A stretch of DNA of 64,000 nucleotides from Chlorops oryzae (taxonomy: Eukaryota; Arthropoda; Insecta; Diptera; Chloropidae). The stretch's first letter is position 1; each line of letters begins with the position of its first letter. The DNA lies in NCBI GenBank assembly GCA_020466095.1, contig CM035807.1, forward strand, positions 63,086,650-63,150,649. The letters are read 5' to 3'. The notes below the pieces were generated by a model, which saw only the letters and a list, made by a program, of their open reading frames with translations, was not told where the DNA came from and did no database searches. This document shows, piece after piece, positions 1-10,198 of this stretch. A program made the translations under genes and the position numbers.

Positions 1-241
1 AGTTCGGCCGCTTGCAACAACAACAACACCGGCACCGTATATGCCCGAATGACAAACATCAGCGCTGGCGCAGCGAATGCACAATTGCAATCCGATCGCT
101 GGCAATAACAACAACAACACACGTCAAGAGTTTTTATGTAAAAGCAACAACAACTACAAAAGAAGAACTAAGAACATCGGAATAGCTGTATGTAGTAACA
201 ATATGGCATGTTGGTGCAATTGCGGGGGAAGGTCGCGGTTA
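1..241. repeat. LTR-like CAA-rich sequence at window edge
   Basis: Two clusters of CAA repeats surround a segment with GCAATCCGATCGCTGGCAAT. A loosely similar segment occurs near 4125-4170 (AATTGCAAAGTGATATCTGGCAACAATAAC), just before the errantivirus, in sequence that also looks like an LTR. I infer the upstream part of an LTR of a gypsy-type element, cut off by the window edge. No coding frame here is convincing; the 60-codon frame at 77-259 is low complexity. Confidence 0.3.
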
Positions 242-785
242 CTACGCGTAGTGCAGTAATTGATGGTTGTTGGCGCACGATTTCCGAGGTCTGAATCCTG
301 CACTTGCGATTAGATCAGTGAGTTGTCTTTGAGTTTTAATCGGGATGTGAAGTTTGCCGAATCCGATAAAGCCATCCCCAACGTAGAAGTCATCATGTAG
401 TGCTCGTGCTCCAAGGGGATAGTTTTCCATATTGATTTCTGCCAGCTGTAAGCATTTTGTTGCCAATGTCTCCAGTTGGAAGAAATAAGCCTCCTCCAAG
501 TATGGTTCAGTTTTTGGTTGATCACCTACTCCTGATTTTTTCGTCATTTTCTTTGAATGTGGTTAGTACCTCCCGTAGCCTTTGAATTCGTTCTTCATAA
601 TATTTTTTTGATTTGCCTTGCGCTGAATCTTTTTTAAAGTGGCTTATGTTCCTTTGAATTTCCGTTCCCAAATCCTGTTGTGCCTTCAACAGAATCTCCA
701 TGATCCTTGCTACTCCGGGTTTGTTGAAATTCTTAGATATTCCTTTGACCGGATATCGTTCTTCTTTCAGGGTATCGTCCTTCAA
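242..785 (-). pseudogene. BEL/Pao remnant: gag N-terminus joined to RT fragment
   Basis: Two overlapping minus-strand frames hold two far-apart pieces of a BEL/Pao polyprotein. The upstream piece (785-522, 87 aa) looks like the N-terminal Gag region, with the motif YYEERIQRLREVL typical of that region. The downstream piece (547-242, 101 aa) is the end of the Pao reverse transcriptase: NYPLGARALHDDFYVGDG contains the YVDD box with its first Asp changed to Gly. Everything between Gag and RT (protease and most of RT, normally well over 2 kb) is missing, so this is an internal deletion derivative, and a frame change lies at the join. The piece stops abruptly near 242 against unrelated CAA-rich sequence. 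Confidence 0.7.
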
Positions 786-800
786 TCGGGGGCCACCAAA
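781..800 (-). promoter_or_regulatory. Primer-binding-site-like sequence of the BEL remnant
   Basis: On the minus strand this reads TTTGGTGGCCCCCGATTGAA, immediately upstream of the Gag start. It has the TGG...CCCC look of BEL/Pao primer binding sites, which match a tRNA 3' end and follow the 5' LTR. It therefore marks the boundary between the remnant and its LTR, which should lie at higher coordinates. The tRNA was not identified. Confidence 0.4.
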
Positions 801-1110
801 AATTTTTCTCCAAATACGTAGTTAATACTTTAGAGTTAAGTAGAGGCACATAAACCAATACTGATTTGTTCGGATAAAGCCTTGGTACTTTAGCTAGTGC
901 TAGTTTCGAGTGAATATTTAAAGGATTTGTATTCAACTCATATCTTTATTCAACTTCAATTCGTATTTATACGTATTTATTCGTATTTGTTCGGATATAG
1001 GCTTGGTACTCCACCCAGTGGTAGTTTCGAGTGAGGATTTTAACGATTTGTATTCAACTCATACCGTTATTCAACTTCAATTCGTATTTATACATTTAAT
1101 TCGATTATGT
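801..1110 (-). repeat. LTR of BEL remnant with 121-bp tandem duplication
   Basis: This lies where the 5' LTR of the minus-strand remnant should be. It holds two tandem copies of a 121-bp unit. Copy 1 starts at 867 and copy 2 at 988, both opening with TGTTCGGATA and containing the shared block GATTTGTATTCAACTCATA. The outer LTR end is not defined because no second LTR is in the window. Tandem U3 repeats are common in LTRs. Confidence 0.45.
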
Positions 1111-3519
1111 GAACAGCTGACTAAGACATTGCTTAAAATTCAATCTTGAATTATTGAACATTGATTGCTGCTAATATACTTTCGTCATTAATTCCGCTTA
1201 CATTGCCAGAAGTGCAATGGCCAACGTGATTGAGTCTTATTTCAGCGCTTTGCAGGTACAACAAATTATTAATCTTTTGATTTCAATTAATTCTATTCTT
1301 TTGCTTTTACATAATTCGATAAAACGTACATACATATAAATGCATGAGCATATACATATCGACTTATGCTTATAAGCATATATGTCTATATTAATTCGTA
1401 AACACAAACAAATGTAAAACTATTTTTGATTCACATACACCACATATCTGCACCAAATTGTTAATAAAACTGTTCAACTCCGATCAAAAAAGTTAACGAA
1501 GCAAAAACGGTAACATACGCAATGAGAAAACAGAAAATTTTAATTCATAAGCGAGCGCGGCAAATCCAAATGTTTGAAATCCAAAACTCTAAGTTAAAAG
1601 GCTGATCATGAAATTTGATTCAACTAGAAGTTAAGAGGGCTGTTTAAAAAGATTTGAGTATAAATGGAAAAACCATGATTTTTTTTTTTAATTCGAGCAC
1701 AACAGGATAATTAAAGCTTCATTTTAAACCGAAAAGCTACGATTTCTGTTCGAAAAAGGGCGAACGTTTAAAACGTACTTTAAAAAAAATTTTCTAGCAC
1801 AGTGTAGTTTTCAAACCTTTTTGTTATTTTGGGGTGTAGGCTTCGCCTTATGAGTTTTTGCGGAAAAGAACTTTAAAGCTTGGAAAAAGCAGGAGGGGCT
1901 CAGGCCAAATAACAAAATGTGTAAATTTTATTCAAGGTAAACAAGCAAAATGGACAGGAAAAGAAATCCCAGAGAGGAAAATAAGAAAAAATGGAATATA
2001 TATGGCTTATTATTAAAATACTTATACAGATATATACAAAGTATTTGTATATATATTCAAGAGACATTTAAGTCAAAACAATACCTTGAAGGCATAGGTA
2101 TTTTTTCGCTTTTTGCCCTAAATCTGCGAAAATAAAAACGTGATACCTTAAAAAAACAGAAGTCAATAAAAAAAATTTTATAAATTAATAAGGAGACGAA
2201 TATTAAAAGAAGTATATTGAAATTCACTTAAAAAAAGAAAAGAAAAAGAATATTAAGAAAAAAAATCAATTTCTATACAGTATATGAAAAAACACTTTTT
2301 TTTAACCAAAAAGTTAATGAAAAACTTGAAAATATCATTATATAAACAAGAAAAAAATTGAGTACAAGTTTAGCAAAATTTCAGTTCATAATTAAAATAA
2401 ATAATAAAGCAAGACAGATCAAATAAAAGATTTCAGAAAGCACGTTTAAAAAAAGATTTTATGAAAATAAAAATACATGATTAATTCGATAATTAGAAAA
2501 ATACATATATAACAAAAAAAGTAGACAAATATATATCAAAAAGAAATTGACGAAAAATAAATAAAAGAAATTTTTGAGAAAAATAAACGGAATGAAGGAA
2601 AACAAAAAACTAATTGAAACCGAACACATGACTAAAAAATGGAAAAAGATCATAATTAGATAACATGTTTTCCAAAGCTTAGTTGCAAAATAAAAAATTA
2701 AGGAAAACAAAATATATATTTAAGAAAATTTATTAAAATAAAAATTCACAATTAATTCCAAAAAAAAATATGAAAAAACATTTTTTTAATATACGCGTTC
2801 ATGCAATCAACACACTTAGAAAGAAAAAAACATCAACCTATTTAATAAAAAAACTAAGGTAAAAAACGAATATAGAAAAAGGATGAACGTAAAATTAAAA
2901 AACATTTTTTTCAGAAAAAGGAAAGGAATATATGAAAAAAAAGTGGAAAAAATTTTTGTGGAAACAGAAAAATTAAAATTTTGGAACTTGAAAGAGATAA
3001 AATATTTTCAAATGTGTACCTAGAATTGGAAATACATATGCCTATGATTTAAATTAAATAAAAAAGTCGAAAAGCTCATTTTATATAAGGGTAGAAACTA
3101 AGACATAAAAGAATCAAAGAAACAAGAATTTTATAAAAGTTTAAAAAAAAAGAAGAAGAAAAAAATTAAACAAAAAAACAAAACAACAAAAAATATATAT
3201 GTAGATAATAGGAAAATCTTGAACATTTTGCAAATTGCAACCTTTTCTCAAAAAAAGGGCAAGGGGTTGAACAAAAACTAAACTTATACCCAAAACCCCT
3301 CAGAAATTGAAAAACAAATTGAAAATTGAAAAATGAATAACTAAGAAATATTTAAAATAACTAAACCGAAACGAATATAAATAGAAAAACATGAAAGAAT
3401 TTGAAAATTGAAGACAACAACTAATACACAGAACAAATGTAATTTTGTTACATTTAAAATTAAGATAGCAATTAGTCATCAGGTGAAACTTCAGCCCTTA
3501 ACTAAAGAATATGTTTTAC
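1111..3519. other. A-rich non-coding stretch
   Basis: About 2.4 kb of AT-rich sequence with strong strand asymmetry: the plus strand has many A-runs and few T-runs between about 2150 and 3450. The short frames at 1950-2135 and 2459-2710 are low-complexity products of A-richness, and I reject them as genes. The composition resembles the A-rich non-coding parts of gypsy-type elements in plus orientation, such as 34795-36562 here, but I see no diagnostic sequence. Confidence 0.5.
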
Positions 3520-4193
3520 TCCAATCTAGCCCAGATGGCCAGATAAGTGTCATTCGTAGTTGCTTCCATCAACACTAATTCAAAATAATACAGCATCAAC
3601 ATACAGCTTTAAATAAGCTAAATAATATAATAAAAGCTGGGTGCTTAGCAGAGGCACGTCACTAAGCACTGCACTTTTGAATTGAGTGAAGTTGTTGTGT
3701 GTTAAGTACCTACGCTTCAAGTTCTATAAAACAAAGAACGTGTGTTTACCCAGCAAGTAAAACAAAGACGACCAGCGAGAGTTTTTATCTTCAGTAGCGA
3801 TCGCTAAGGCGAAATCAGACTTGCGCCCCACATAGATTTCAACAAATTACTCCCCGATCGCTAAGTTCTCCAAACAACATTCAACAAAATCTCAACCGCT
3901 CCATTGTAATTGAACTGATGCATCGAACTTGCATTTGGTCACCTCAAACGAAAGCCAAAGGCAATGCCTCATGAAATTCATCGTTAAGATAATGCAATAC
4001 CACTGCAAAGCAATGGCTAACGAAAACCGCTGACACACTTAAATTTGCAGTTCAACCACAGGTAACAACAACAAACCCGGCAAAGAAGGATATGTAAATA
4101 TACATTCATATATATCATCCCAGCGAAATCATAATTGCAAAGTGATATCTGGCAACAATAACAAGAACACTAATCATAAACACGGCGAGTGCA
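3520..4193 (+). repeat. LTR-like sequence, left part, interrupted by the errantivirus
   Basis: Non-coding sequence ending in TGCA at 4190-4193. It continues after the errantivirus at 39717, where TGCA is repeated, so 4193 and 39721 were once adjacent. The right part (39717-40140) has a TATA box and polyadenylation signal. Together they look like one LTR or related regulatory repeat into which the errantivirus inserted. The family and left boundary are undetermined. Confidence 0.35.
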
Positions 4194-4583
4194 AGTTATC
4201 ACATTCCTATAGGGGCACGGGCATAAACAAACGCTCACGCGGCACCCAACGTGCCCGATCGCATAAATAGTCAGCACATTCTTACCGGCAGCCAACGTGT
4301 CCGATTGCATAAGCGTATTCAGGTAGCAACGATGCACCGTGAGAACAAACCACTGTCAGCAGTTTAGGTTTAAGATAACAAAAATGTATTGTCAGCTTTT
4401 TACGAATAAGTTAGCTTAAAACTTTATTGCAATGTAAAATCAATTCGAATCGAAGCACGAGCGAGTGCACATTAAATTTTTCAAGCTTTAAACCTTCGTT
4501 TTTTTTAAAAAGGGAAAAGAAGCGAGCAAGTTGGCTCACTTCGTTTTATTTTTTTATCCTTATCCTGTAGAAAAAGGATAACT
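4194..4583 (+). repeat. Errantivirus 5' LTR (390 bp)
   Basis: Begins AGTTATCACATT and ends GGATAACT. The same sequence recurs at 39328-39716 with about 5% differences by eye. AGTTA-type LTR ends rather than TG...CA are usual for insect errantiviruses. The left flank TGCA (4190-4193) matches the right flank 39717-39720, giving a 4-bp target duplication of alternating pyrimidine-purine type. Confidence 0.9.
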
Positions 4584-5279
4584 GACGCCCGAGCAGGGTC
4601 CTGTCTAGCTGCATCCTACGGAAAAATCCGAGTGGAATACATGCAGTGCGTGGAGCTGATCCTGCCCCAGTAGGTGATAATAAAAGCTATACCGCTTTTA
4701 ACATTATCTCCAAAAAGGACTTTGGGACACTCCCAAAAAGCATGGTCGCCTTGCTGCCTTGAGTCGGCTAGAAAATTTTTTGTTTTCTCTCTTTGAAAAA
4801 AAAGAAGAAGAAAGACAATTGTCTTTAGAAAATCGAAATTAATAAAAACGTGAAGTTATATTTGCCAAAGTGCCAAAGAAAATTTAAAGAGAATTTGTTT
4901 GAAAAAAAAAATGGAAAATACCAAATAATCAAAAGAGTTTAAAATTTTTGTAAGAATATTTGCTAAAGTGTTTAAGATTTAAAGAAAAATAAAAAAGGAA
5001 AAGAAATAATAAGAAAAAAAATTAGGTAAAAAATATATATAATAGAGAAAGAAAAAGTCAATTAATCGAAAAAGATTCGATATTTGTAAATACAAATTGT
5101 TCAGTAATTTAACGAAATTTTTAATATTTAATTGCAAATTTCCAACAAAAAAAAAAAAAAAAACAAGGAAAATAAAAGAGAAAAAAGTAAAAATAGGCAA
5201 GCTGATAAAAATAAGTTTCAGTTAAAGTTGCCCCACAAAAAAAAAAAAGACAAAAAGCTTATATTGCGCAGGATCAATA
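4583..5279 (+). other. Errantivirus leader with probable primer binding site
   Basis: Immediately after the LTR, overlapping its last base, is TGACGCCCGAGCAGGGTC (4583-4600), the expected place for a tRNA primer binding site; I could not assign the tRNA. The rest is an untranslated leader, A-rich from about 4800 to 5270. The small frames at 4979-5200 and 5132-5314 are artefacts of A-runs. Sequence resembling coding Gag starts only near 5280, so the N-terminal third of Gag seems absent or unrecognisable. Confidence 0.55.
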
Positions 5280-6273
5280 CGTTTCATGGGTACATCGCGT
5301 CGAAAACCTTTTAAGGGATTATGAGATAGTAAAATCAAAACCCCTGTATAGAGCAATATAACAGAGTGTTAGAGGGGAAATTAGGGGTAACGCCAACGCT
5401 GCACTCGTCTCCTACAACATATTCGGTGATGACTGGTCATCCATTAAGTCCTGTTTGTCCCTCCATTGTGCAGATAAGCGAGACATTCGCACATTGGAAC
5501 ACCATTTGTGCCAACTCTTACAGAGAGGAACCAAAGTCGGCTCCTTCTACGCCGATGTTAAACATCAGCTTTCCTTAATAGTAAAGAAGCTCAAAACCGA
5601 ATCCTACTCCGAGGAGAATGTAAGCGCATTAAGTGCAACCTAAAGGAATCGAGCGCTTGACGTCTTCATTAGAGCTCTAGATGGGGATCTCGCTAGAATG
5701 ATCATTGTCCAAAAGCCTAGAACGTTGCCGGAGATCTACACGGCTTGCCTGGATATACAAAACTTGAACTTCCGCAGATACCCCATACATCCTTTCCCAG
5801 CTCCAAATGGCGTTATGGTACCTTTAAATAGCTTGCCGAATCCTTACTCTAGACCAAGACCACAACAGTTCTTCCCGAACGATGACCGCCGAAATCCCCA
5901 AGGTAGACGCTACCAGGAAATACATCCGCGGAATCAGGGTTATCCGCGGCCTAAATACAATCGACCAAAGAAAATGGACATAGATCAGTGGACGCAATCG
6001 CGAGCGGTGAGCGCACAAGATGTTTCAATGCAGTTGCGTACAACAACGCGTGAAAATAAGCCACAGGCCCAGAACCCGTTTAATAGAAAGCCCTCGACCT
6101 TGAACTTTCCTCAAAAGCAGCAAAAGCTTTTTAACATTGAAGCCCCTCCCATGCCTTCAGTAGAGGAAAACCCTCCGGCGGAGGAGGAGGGGGAGGAAGA
6201 GGAGGAAAAGGGAGAAATCACCGAGGATGGGGAAAATTTTATGACAGACGCCTATCCGGCGTACCTTACTTAG
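5280..6273 (+). pseudogene. Errantivirus gag (broken)
   Basis: Gag forms the capsid of the retroelement. Frames here give LLRDYEIVKSKPLYR (about 5310-5350), RGEIRGNANAALVSYN, then a block ending FIRALDGDLARM (to about 5700), typical of the capsid C-terminal part of the ZAM/17.6-like errantivirus group. A TAA at 5641 and frame changes near 5360 and 5460 interrupt it. The last part (5698-6273, 191 codons) is a proline/glutamine/arginine-rich tail with an acidic run of about 15 Glu/Gly residues before the stop. Errantivirus Gags usually lack CCHC knuckles, and none is seen. The N-terminal part is missing. Confidence 0.75.
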
Positions 6274-6289
6274 AATACATTAAAGTAGA

Positions 6290-6600
6290 CGGCTAAAAGC
6301 TAAAATATTTGATCGACACAGGCTCGAACAAAAATTATATTAGACATTCACTATCAAATCATACAGTTAAGTAAGAAAAATCGTTTCCGGCCACGTCCGT
6401 GGGTGGTAGCATTACAATAGACAGGAAAAAAAGAGGAAATTTTTTTGAAAACATTGAAATAAAAAAAAGGTAACCTTTTTCATTCTCCCTGGGTTAGAAA
6501 ATTTCGACGGAATACTTGGCGATGATACCCTACGCCAGCCGGGCGCAGTAGTTGACCGAAGAAAAATCATGTTAGAGCTCAAAAATAATGTAAAACTTCA
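6290..6600 (+). pseudogene. Errantivirus aspartic protease (broken)
   Basis: The active-site signature YLIDTGSNKNYI is readable at about 6306-6342. The flap/C-terminal signature GLENFDGILGDD is readable near 6495-6530, but in a different frame. Retroviral-type proteases work as dimers with this D-T-G triad and cut the polyprotein. At least one frame change (around 6470, near runs of A) and one stop separate the two halves. Confidence 0.7.
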
Positions 6601-6640
6601 CTTGAAACTCCAAAAATCCGATTCTATAAATTACACCTGA

Positions 6641-7240
6641 TTAGGAAACGCTAAAAAAAATTTGCGAAAACTCATTTCGAAATACGATAAACTTTTTGAA
6701 CCTATTGAGGCGAGAAAGACTGTTGATACAGCTGTAAGGGCGGAAATAAGAACAACGACGAGTGACTCCATTTATACAAAAATTTATCCTTATCCGGTGA
6801 ATATGCGACAGGAAGTAGAAAGGCAAATCCAGGAACTTCTGGGTGAAGGCGTCATCAGACCATCAAGAAGCCCCTACAATTCGCCAATTTGGGTCGTTCC
6901 GAAAAAACCAAAGCCTAACGGCGGGAAACAGTATCGCATGGTGGTAGACTTCAAAAGATTAAACGCGGTTACTATTTCCGATACTTACCTGATTCCGGAT
7001 ATAAATTCGACTTTAGCTAGCTTGGGAAACGCGAAATATTTCACTACACTCGACCTCACATCAGGGTTCCACTAAATTTTGGTGAAGGATGCCGATATAC
7101 CTAAAACAGCTTTTAGTACGATGAAAGGAGAAATACGAGTTCCTAAGACTCCCATTTGGGCTGAAAAATGCCCCAGCAATTTTTCAATGCATGATTGATG
7201 ATGTACTCAAGGAACATATAGGCAAAATATGCTACGTGTA
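6641..7240 (+). pseudogene. Errantivirus reverse transcriptase, N-terminal half
   Basis: An open frame at 6662-7075 contains the fingers and early palm of a Ty3/gypsy RT: SPYNSPIWVVPKK, then YRMVVDFKRLN, then YFTTLDLTSGFH with the first catalytic Asp. A TAA follows directly (7073-7075) where a Gln codon is expected. Coding similarity continues to CYVYI (ending at 7240), where the second catalytic motif Y-x-D-D should be completed. Unrelated DNA begins at that point. The enzyme resumes at about 24684 with the KAGLKVN block, so about 25 residues including the DD pair are missing at the junction. Confidence 0.85.
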
Positions 7241-7548
7241 CATTAGACCGTACCTCAAAAAAAAAGTGCGCCGTATACCAGCGAATATGACGCATTTTTA
7301 CAAGACCATAACAAAAAGAAAAAAAATTTTTTTTTTGATCGAACCTAGAGGTCGCGCATTGGTATATTTCTTCATATCTCTGGTGTTTACAGTCGGATTT
7401 TAAAGTTTGATACATCAATGTTTTTGTCGCAAAGATACCAATATGGCCTCTTTAGAAGTCATTGACCGCAGGCGTACCGTTCTAGTACTTACCCCCAAGA
7501 TCTCAGTGCCTACCACCCTAATGTACCACTCTAATATCAAATATAACT
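7241..7548. other. Left edge of insertion I, unrecognised
   Basis: Non-coding sequence between the broken RT and the first arm of foldback A. It has A/T runs around 7320-7340. I see no terminal inverted repeat at the junction and no flanking duplication. It may be the left end of the transposon whose transposase lies at 23013-24683, but nothing in the sequence proves it. Confidence 0.4.
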
Positions 7549-7920
7549 GAATTTTGAAATTTTTTCTTAAGTTGTTTTGTTCACTGTTTGGTCCCTATCT
7601 ATCTATGAGTTTAAGTTTGGTGTTCGAAATTAACATCAAAATGTACTTTGAGATATGCCAAGTAATTTTTCCGCAAACACTGTTGTTGTAAAATGACGCA
7701 TTAGGGAACTATAACCGTTTAATAAATATTCCAAAAAAAGAAATTCTCCCTGAAAGTATGCTATTAAATATTTTATTTAAATGTTTAATTATTTAAAAAT
7801 ATAAAATAAATAGGTAATATATTTTTCAAGTAAAAAACTTTTTTAGTGCAAAATGCTTGTTTCACGAAAATCTGAGCAACCATAAACTCAAGTTAGCATT
7901 TTGAACACCGAATTAAATTT

Positions 7921-7994
7921 GCCTCTTTGGCCCAGTGTGTTAAAGCGTTCACCTAGCGAGCCAGAGATCACCGGTTCGAAGCTCGGCCGAAGCA
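7921..7994 (+). other. Degenerate tRNA-like Pol III module in foldback A
   Basis: An A-box-like sequence TGGCCCAGTGTG (7928-7939) and a B-box-like sequence GGTTCGAAGCT (7973-7983) lie about 34 bp apart, the spacing of a tRNA gene. The A box matches TRGCNNAGYNGG at 11 of 12 positions and the B box matches GGTTCGANNCC at 10 of 11. A clean cloverleaf does not form (weak T-stem, no GG in the D-loop), so it is not a working tRNA. It is a tRNA pseudogene or the head of a tRNA-derived SINE. Confidence 0.55.
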
Positions 7995-8099
7995 AAAGAA
8001 TTACAAAAGACAAGGAGCCGTCAGAAATATAGCCAACTTGAATCGCGCCAAAATTTGATGGATTGGAATCGACAGTATTCTTCTATTGATATAATTAAG

Positions 8100-8345
8100 C
8101 AAGTAAGAAAGCTTAAGTCGGTCAAGCCCGACTTTGATATACCCAGCGCCCCGACATTATTGGCTTCTTACGCTTTTTACTTCAGATGTTATGAAAAATC
8201 TCCGTTTGTAGACGTGGCAGTGGGCGGATGTCTCCCATTTTCACTTAGGATCATACTCGGGGCTCGATATACCTGTGTGGCAAATTTCGATGTGACTGGT
8301 CCAACCGTTTCGAAGGAGATCCGACCACAGACGGACGATTTCAAT
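8100..8345 (+). mobile_element. Truncated DINE-1-like (Helentron-type) fragment
   Basis: Begins CAAGTAAGAAAGCT and then reads GTCAAGCCCGACTTTG, as do the longer copies at 9023 and (inverted) 21537-22846. It then jumps to GACGTGGCAGTGGGCGGATG and the region just before the microsatellite, ending in GACGGACGATT. The internal 127-bp tandem units and terminal hairpin are absent. It lies inside foldback A. Non-coding. Confidence 0.75.
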
Positions 8346-8644
8346 ACTTTTTGAAATATGACGTTATTGAAGTATATGAGCGATATATTTATATATTTAA
8401 ATAAAATATTTAATAGCATACTTTCAGGGAGAATTGCTTTTTTTGGAATATTAAACGGTTATAGTTCCTTAATGCGTCATTTTACAACAACAGTGTTTTC
8501 GGAAAAATTTCTTGACATATCTCAAAGTACACTTTGATGTTAATTTGGAACATCGAACTTAAACTCATAGATAGATAGGGACCAAACAGTGAACAAAATA
8601 ACTTAAGAAAAAATTTCAAAATTTAGTTAAAAATAGATGTGCGT

Positions 8645-9022
8645 TAACTTGACACCGCTTTTTTTGAATTTCTTATAAAAAAATAATGTGCCGGAATGTG
8701 CCCGAGATGTGCTGTTATATGCCGTATTTAAAAAAAACTAATATCCTTAAATACAATTTTTAAGGGGAGGTCCTGTTTTTGGGCGCAAGTTGGCACCGCA
8801 ACTTTGAAATTTCTTATGATTAGACAATGCGCTACAATATGCCTGACATGTGGTGTTATGTGCCGTATTTAAAAAAAAATTTCGTCCTTGCATATAATTT
8901 TTGTACGGATTTTATTATTTTTGGTGTACACTTAGCACCGCAACTTTGGATTTTCTTATAAAAAAACAATATGCTGAAATGTGCCCGATGTGTGCTGTCA
9001 TGTGCCGTATTTAAAAAAAAAA
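8645..9022. repeat. Tandem array, about 143-bp unit, interrupted by a DINE element
   Basis: Three diverged units start near 8650, 8791 and 8934. Each has (G)CACCGC...TTTTTT, TGCCGTATTTAAAAAAA and a TCCTTAAATACAATTTTT-like block. The third unit is cut at about 9022 by the DINE-1-like element and resumes at about 10199 with ATATCCTTAAATACAATTTT. Non-coding; no known satellite recognised. Confidence 0.7.
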
Positions 9023-10198
9023 CAAGTAAGAAAGCTAAAATCGGTCAAGCCCGACTTTGAAATACCCAGCGTCCTGACATTATGAGCGCACTATGTTTTG
9101 CTTCTCTATTTGTGGGCGTGGCAGTGGGAGGGCAACATCAATTATTTCCCTACACCTTTCATTCGCCTTGGTGAACCTATGTTGCGAATTTGGAGCTTCT
9201 ACGCCTTTTACTTCGAAAGTTACGAAAAATCTTGTGGGCGTGGCAGTGGGCGGGCCACAAAAAATTTTTTCTTACACCTTTCATTCGCCTTGGTGAACCT
9301 ATGTTACTAATTCGAAGCTTCTACGCCTTTTACTTCGGAAGTTACGAAAAATCTTTATTTGTGGGCGTGGCAGTGGGCGGGCCGCATAAAATTTTTTCCT
9401 ACACCTTTCATTCGCCTTGGTGAACCTATGTTGCGAATTCGAAGCTTCTACGCCTTTTACTTCGGAAGTTATGAAAAATCTTCATTTGTGGGCGTGGCAG
9501 TGGGCGGGCCACAAAAAAAATTTTCCTACACCTTTCATTCGCCTTGGTGAACCTATGTTGCGATTTTGAAGCTTCTACGCCTTTTACGTCGGAAGTTATG
9601 AAAATTCTCTATTTGTGGGCGTGGCAGTGGGCGGGCTGCATAAATTTTTTTCCTACACCTTTCATTTGCCTTGGTCAACCTATGCTGCGAATTTGAAGCT
9701 TCTACGCCTTTTACTTCACAAGTTACGATAAGCCCTTATTTTTGGGCTTATTTGTGGGCGTGGCTCGAGGAGGGCGGCGTCCATTTTTTGCCAGGATATG
9801 TCCCTTTTCGTAGTTTACCAGCACACAAAATATCAATGGAATGTGTTGAGTAGTTCGCAAGTTACAAGCATTTTATTGAAAACACAATAAATTCATTTGT
9901 GGGCGTGGCAGTGGGCGGATGTCTTCCATTTTTACTTAGGATCATACTCGGACCCCGATATACACGTGTGCCAAATTTCGACTTCATTGGTTCAGCCGTT
10001 TCGGAGGAGATCCGACCACGGACGGACGGACAGACGGACAGACGGTCAGACGGACAGACGGACAGACGGACATGTCTAAATCGATTCAGTTTTTGATCCT
10101 GATCATTTCTATATATATTTTTCTATATCTCCGGAGCTTAATTCTCCCTGTTACAAGATTTGCACAAAACTAATATACCCCGCTTACGCTGGGTATAA
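9023..10198 (+). mobile_element. DINE-1-like non-autonomous Helentron
   Basis: Non-coding element beginning CAAGTAAGAAAGC. It has at least five tandem units of about 127 bp (GTGGGCGTGGCAGTGGGCGG at 9112, 9234, 9361, 9488 and 9615, then looser copies at 9754 and 9899), a (GTCY)n/(GGAC)n microsatellite at about 10014-10072, and a terminal hairpin TATACCCC...GGGTATA at 10174-10197. This layout matches DINE-1/mini-me/INE-1 elements of flies, which move as rolling-circle Helentrons and leave no target duplication. The flanks agree: the interrupted 143-bp unit rejoins without a duplication. Apparent frames here are tandem-repeat translations, not genes. Confidence 0.8.

Larger units (their letters stand above)
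7549..8626. mobile_element. Foldback element A (long inverted repeats)
   Basis: The left arm (7549-about 7810) and right arm (about 8380-8626) are inverted copies. Left-arm markers are GTTCACTGTTTGGTCCCTAT and CTGAAAGTATGCTATTAAAT; their reverse complements appear in the same nested order at about 8585 and 8410. The arms are about 250 bp. The centre carries a tRNA-like module (7921-7994) and a truncated DINE-1-like piece (8100-8345). No transposase frame is present. The arms are homologous to those of foldback B at 40456-43310, so this is a family. Target duplication not identified. Confidence 0.8.

Noticed and set aside
1950..2710. Short frames in A-rich DNA as genes
   Set aside because: Lys/Asn- or Phe/Leu-only composition caused by A-runs, with no motif and no conservation signal visible.
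9112..9770. CRISPR-like array
   Set aside because: Units are contiguous diverged tandem copies without short repeats and unique spacers, in a eukaryotic transposon.
9093..9853. Series of short frames with repeated sequence as a repetitive protein
   Set aside because: They are translations of the non-coding 127-bp tandem units of a DINE-1-like element; the units also occur inverted at 22100-22760.
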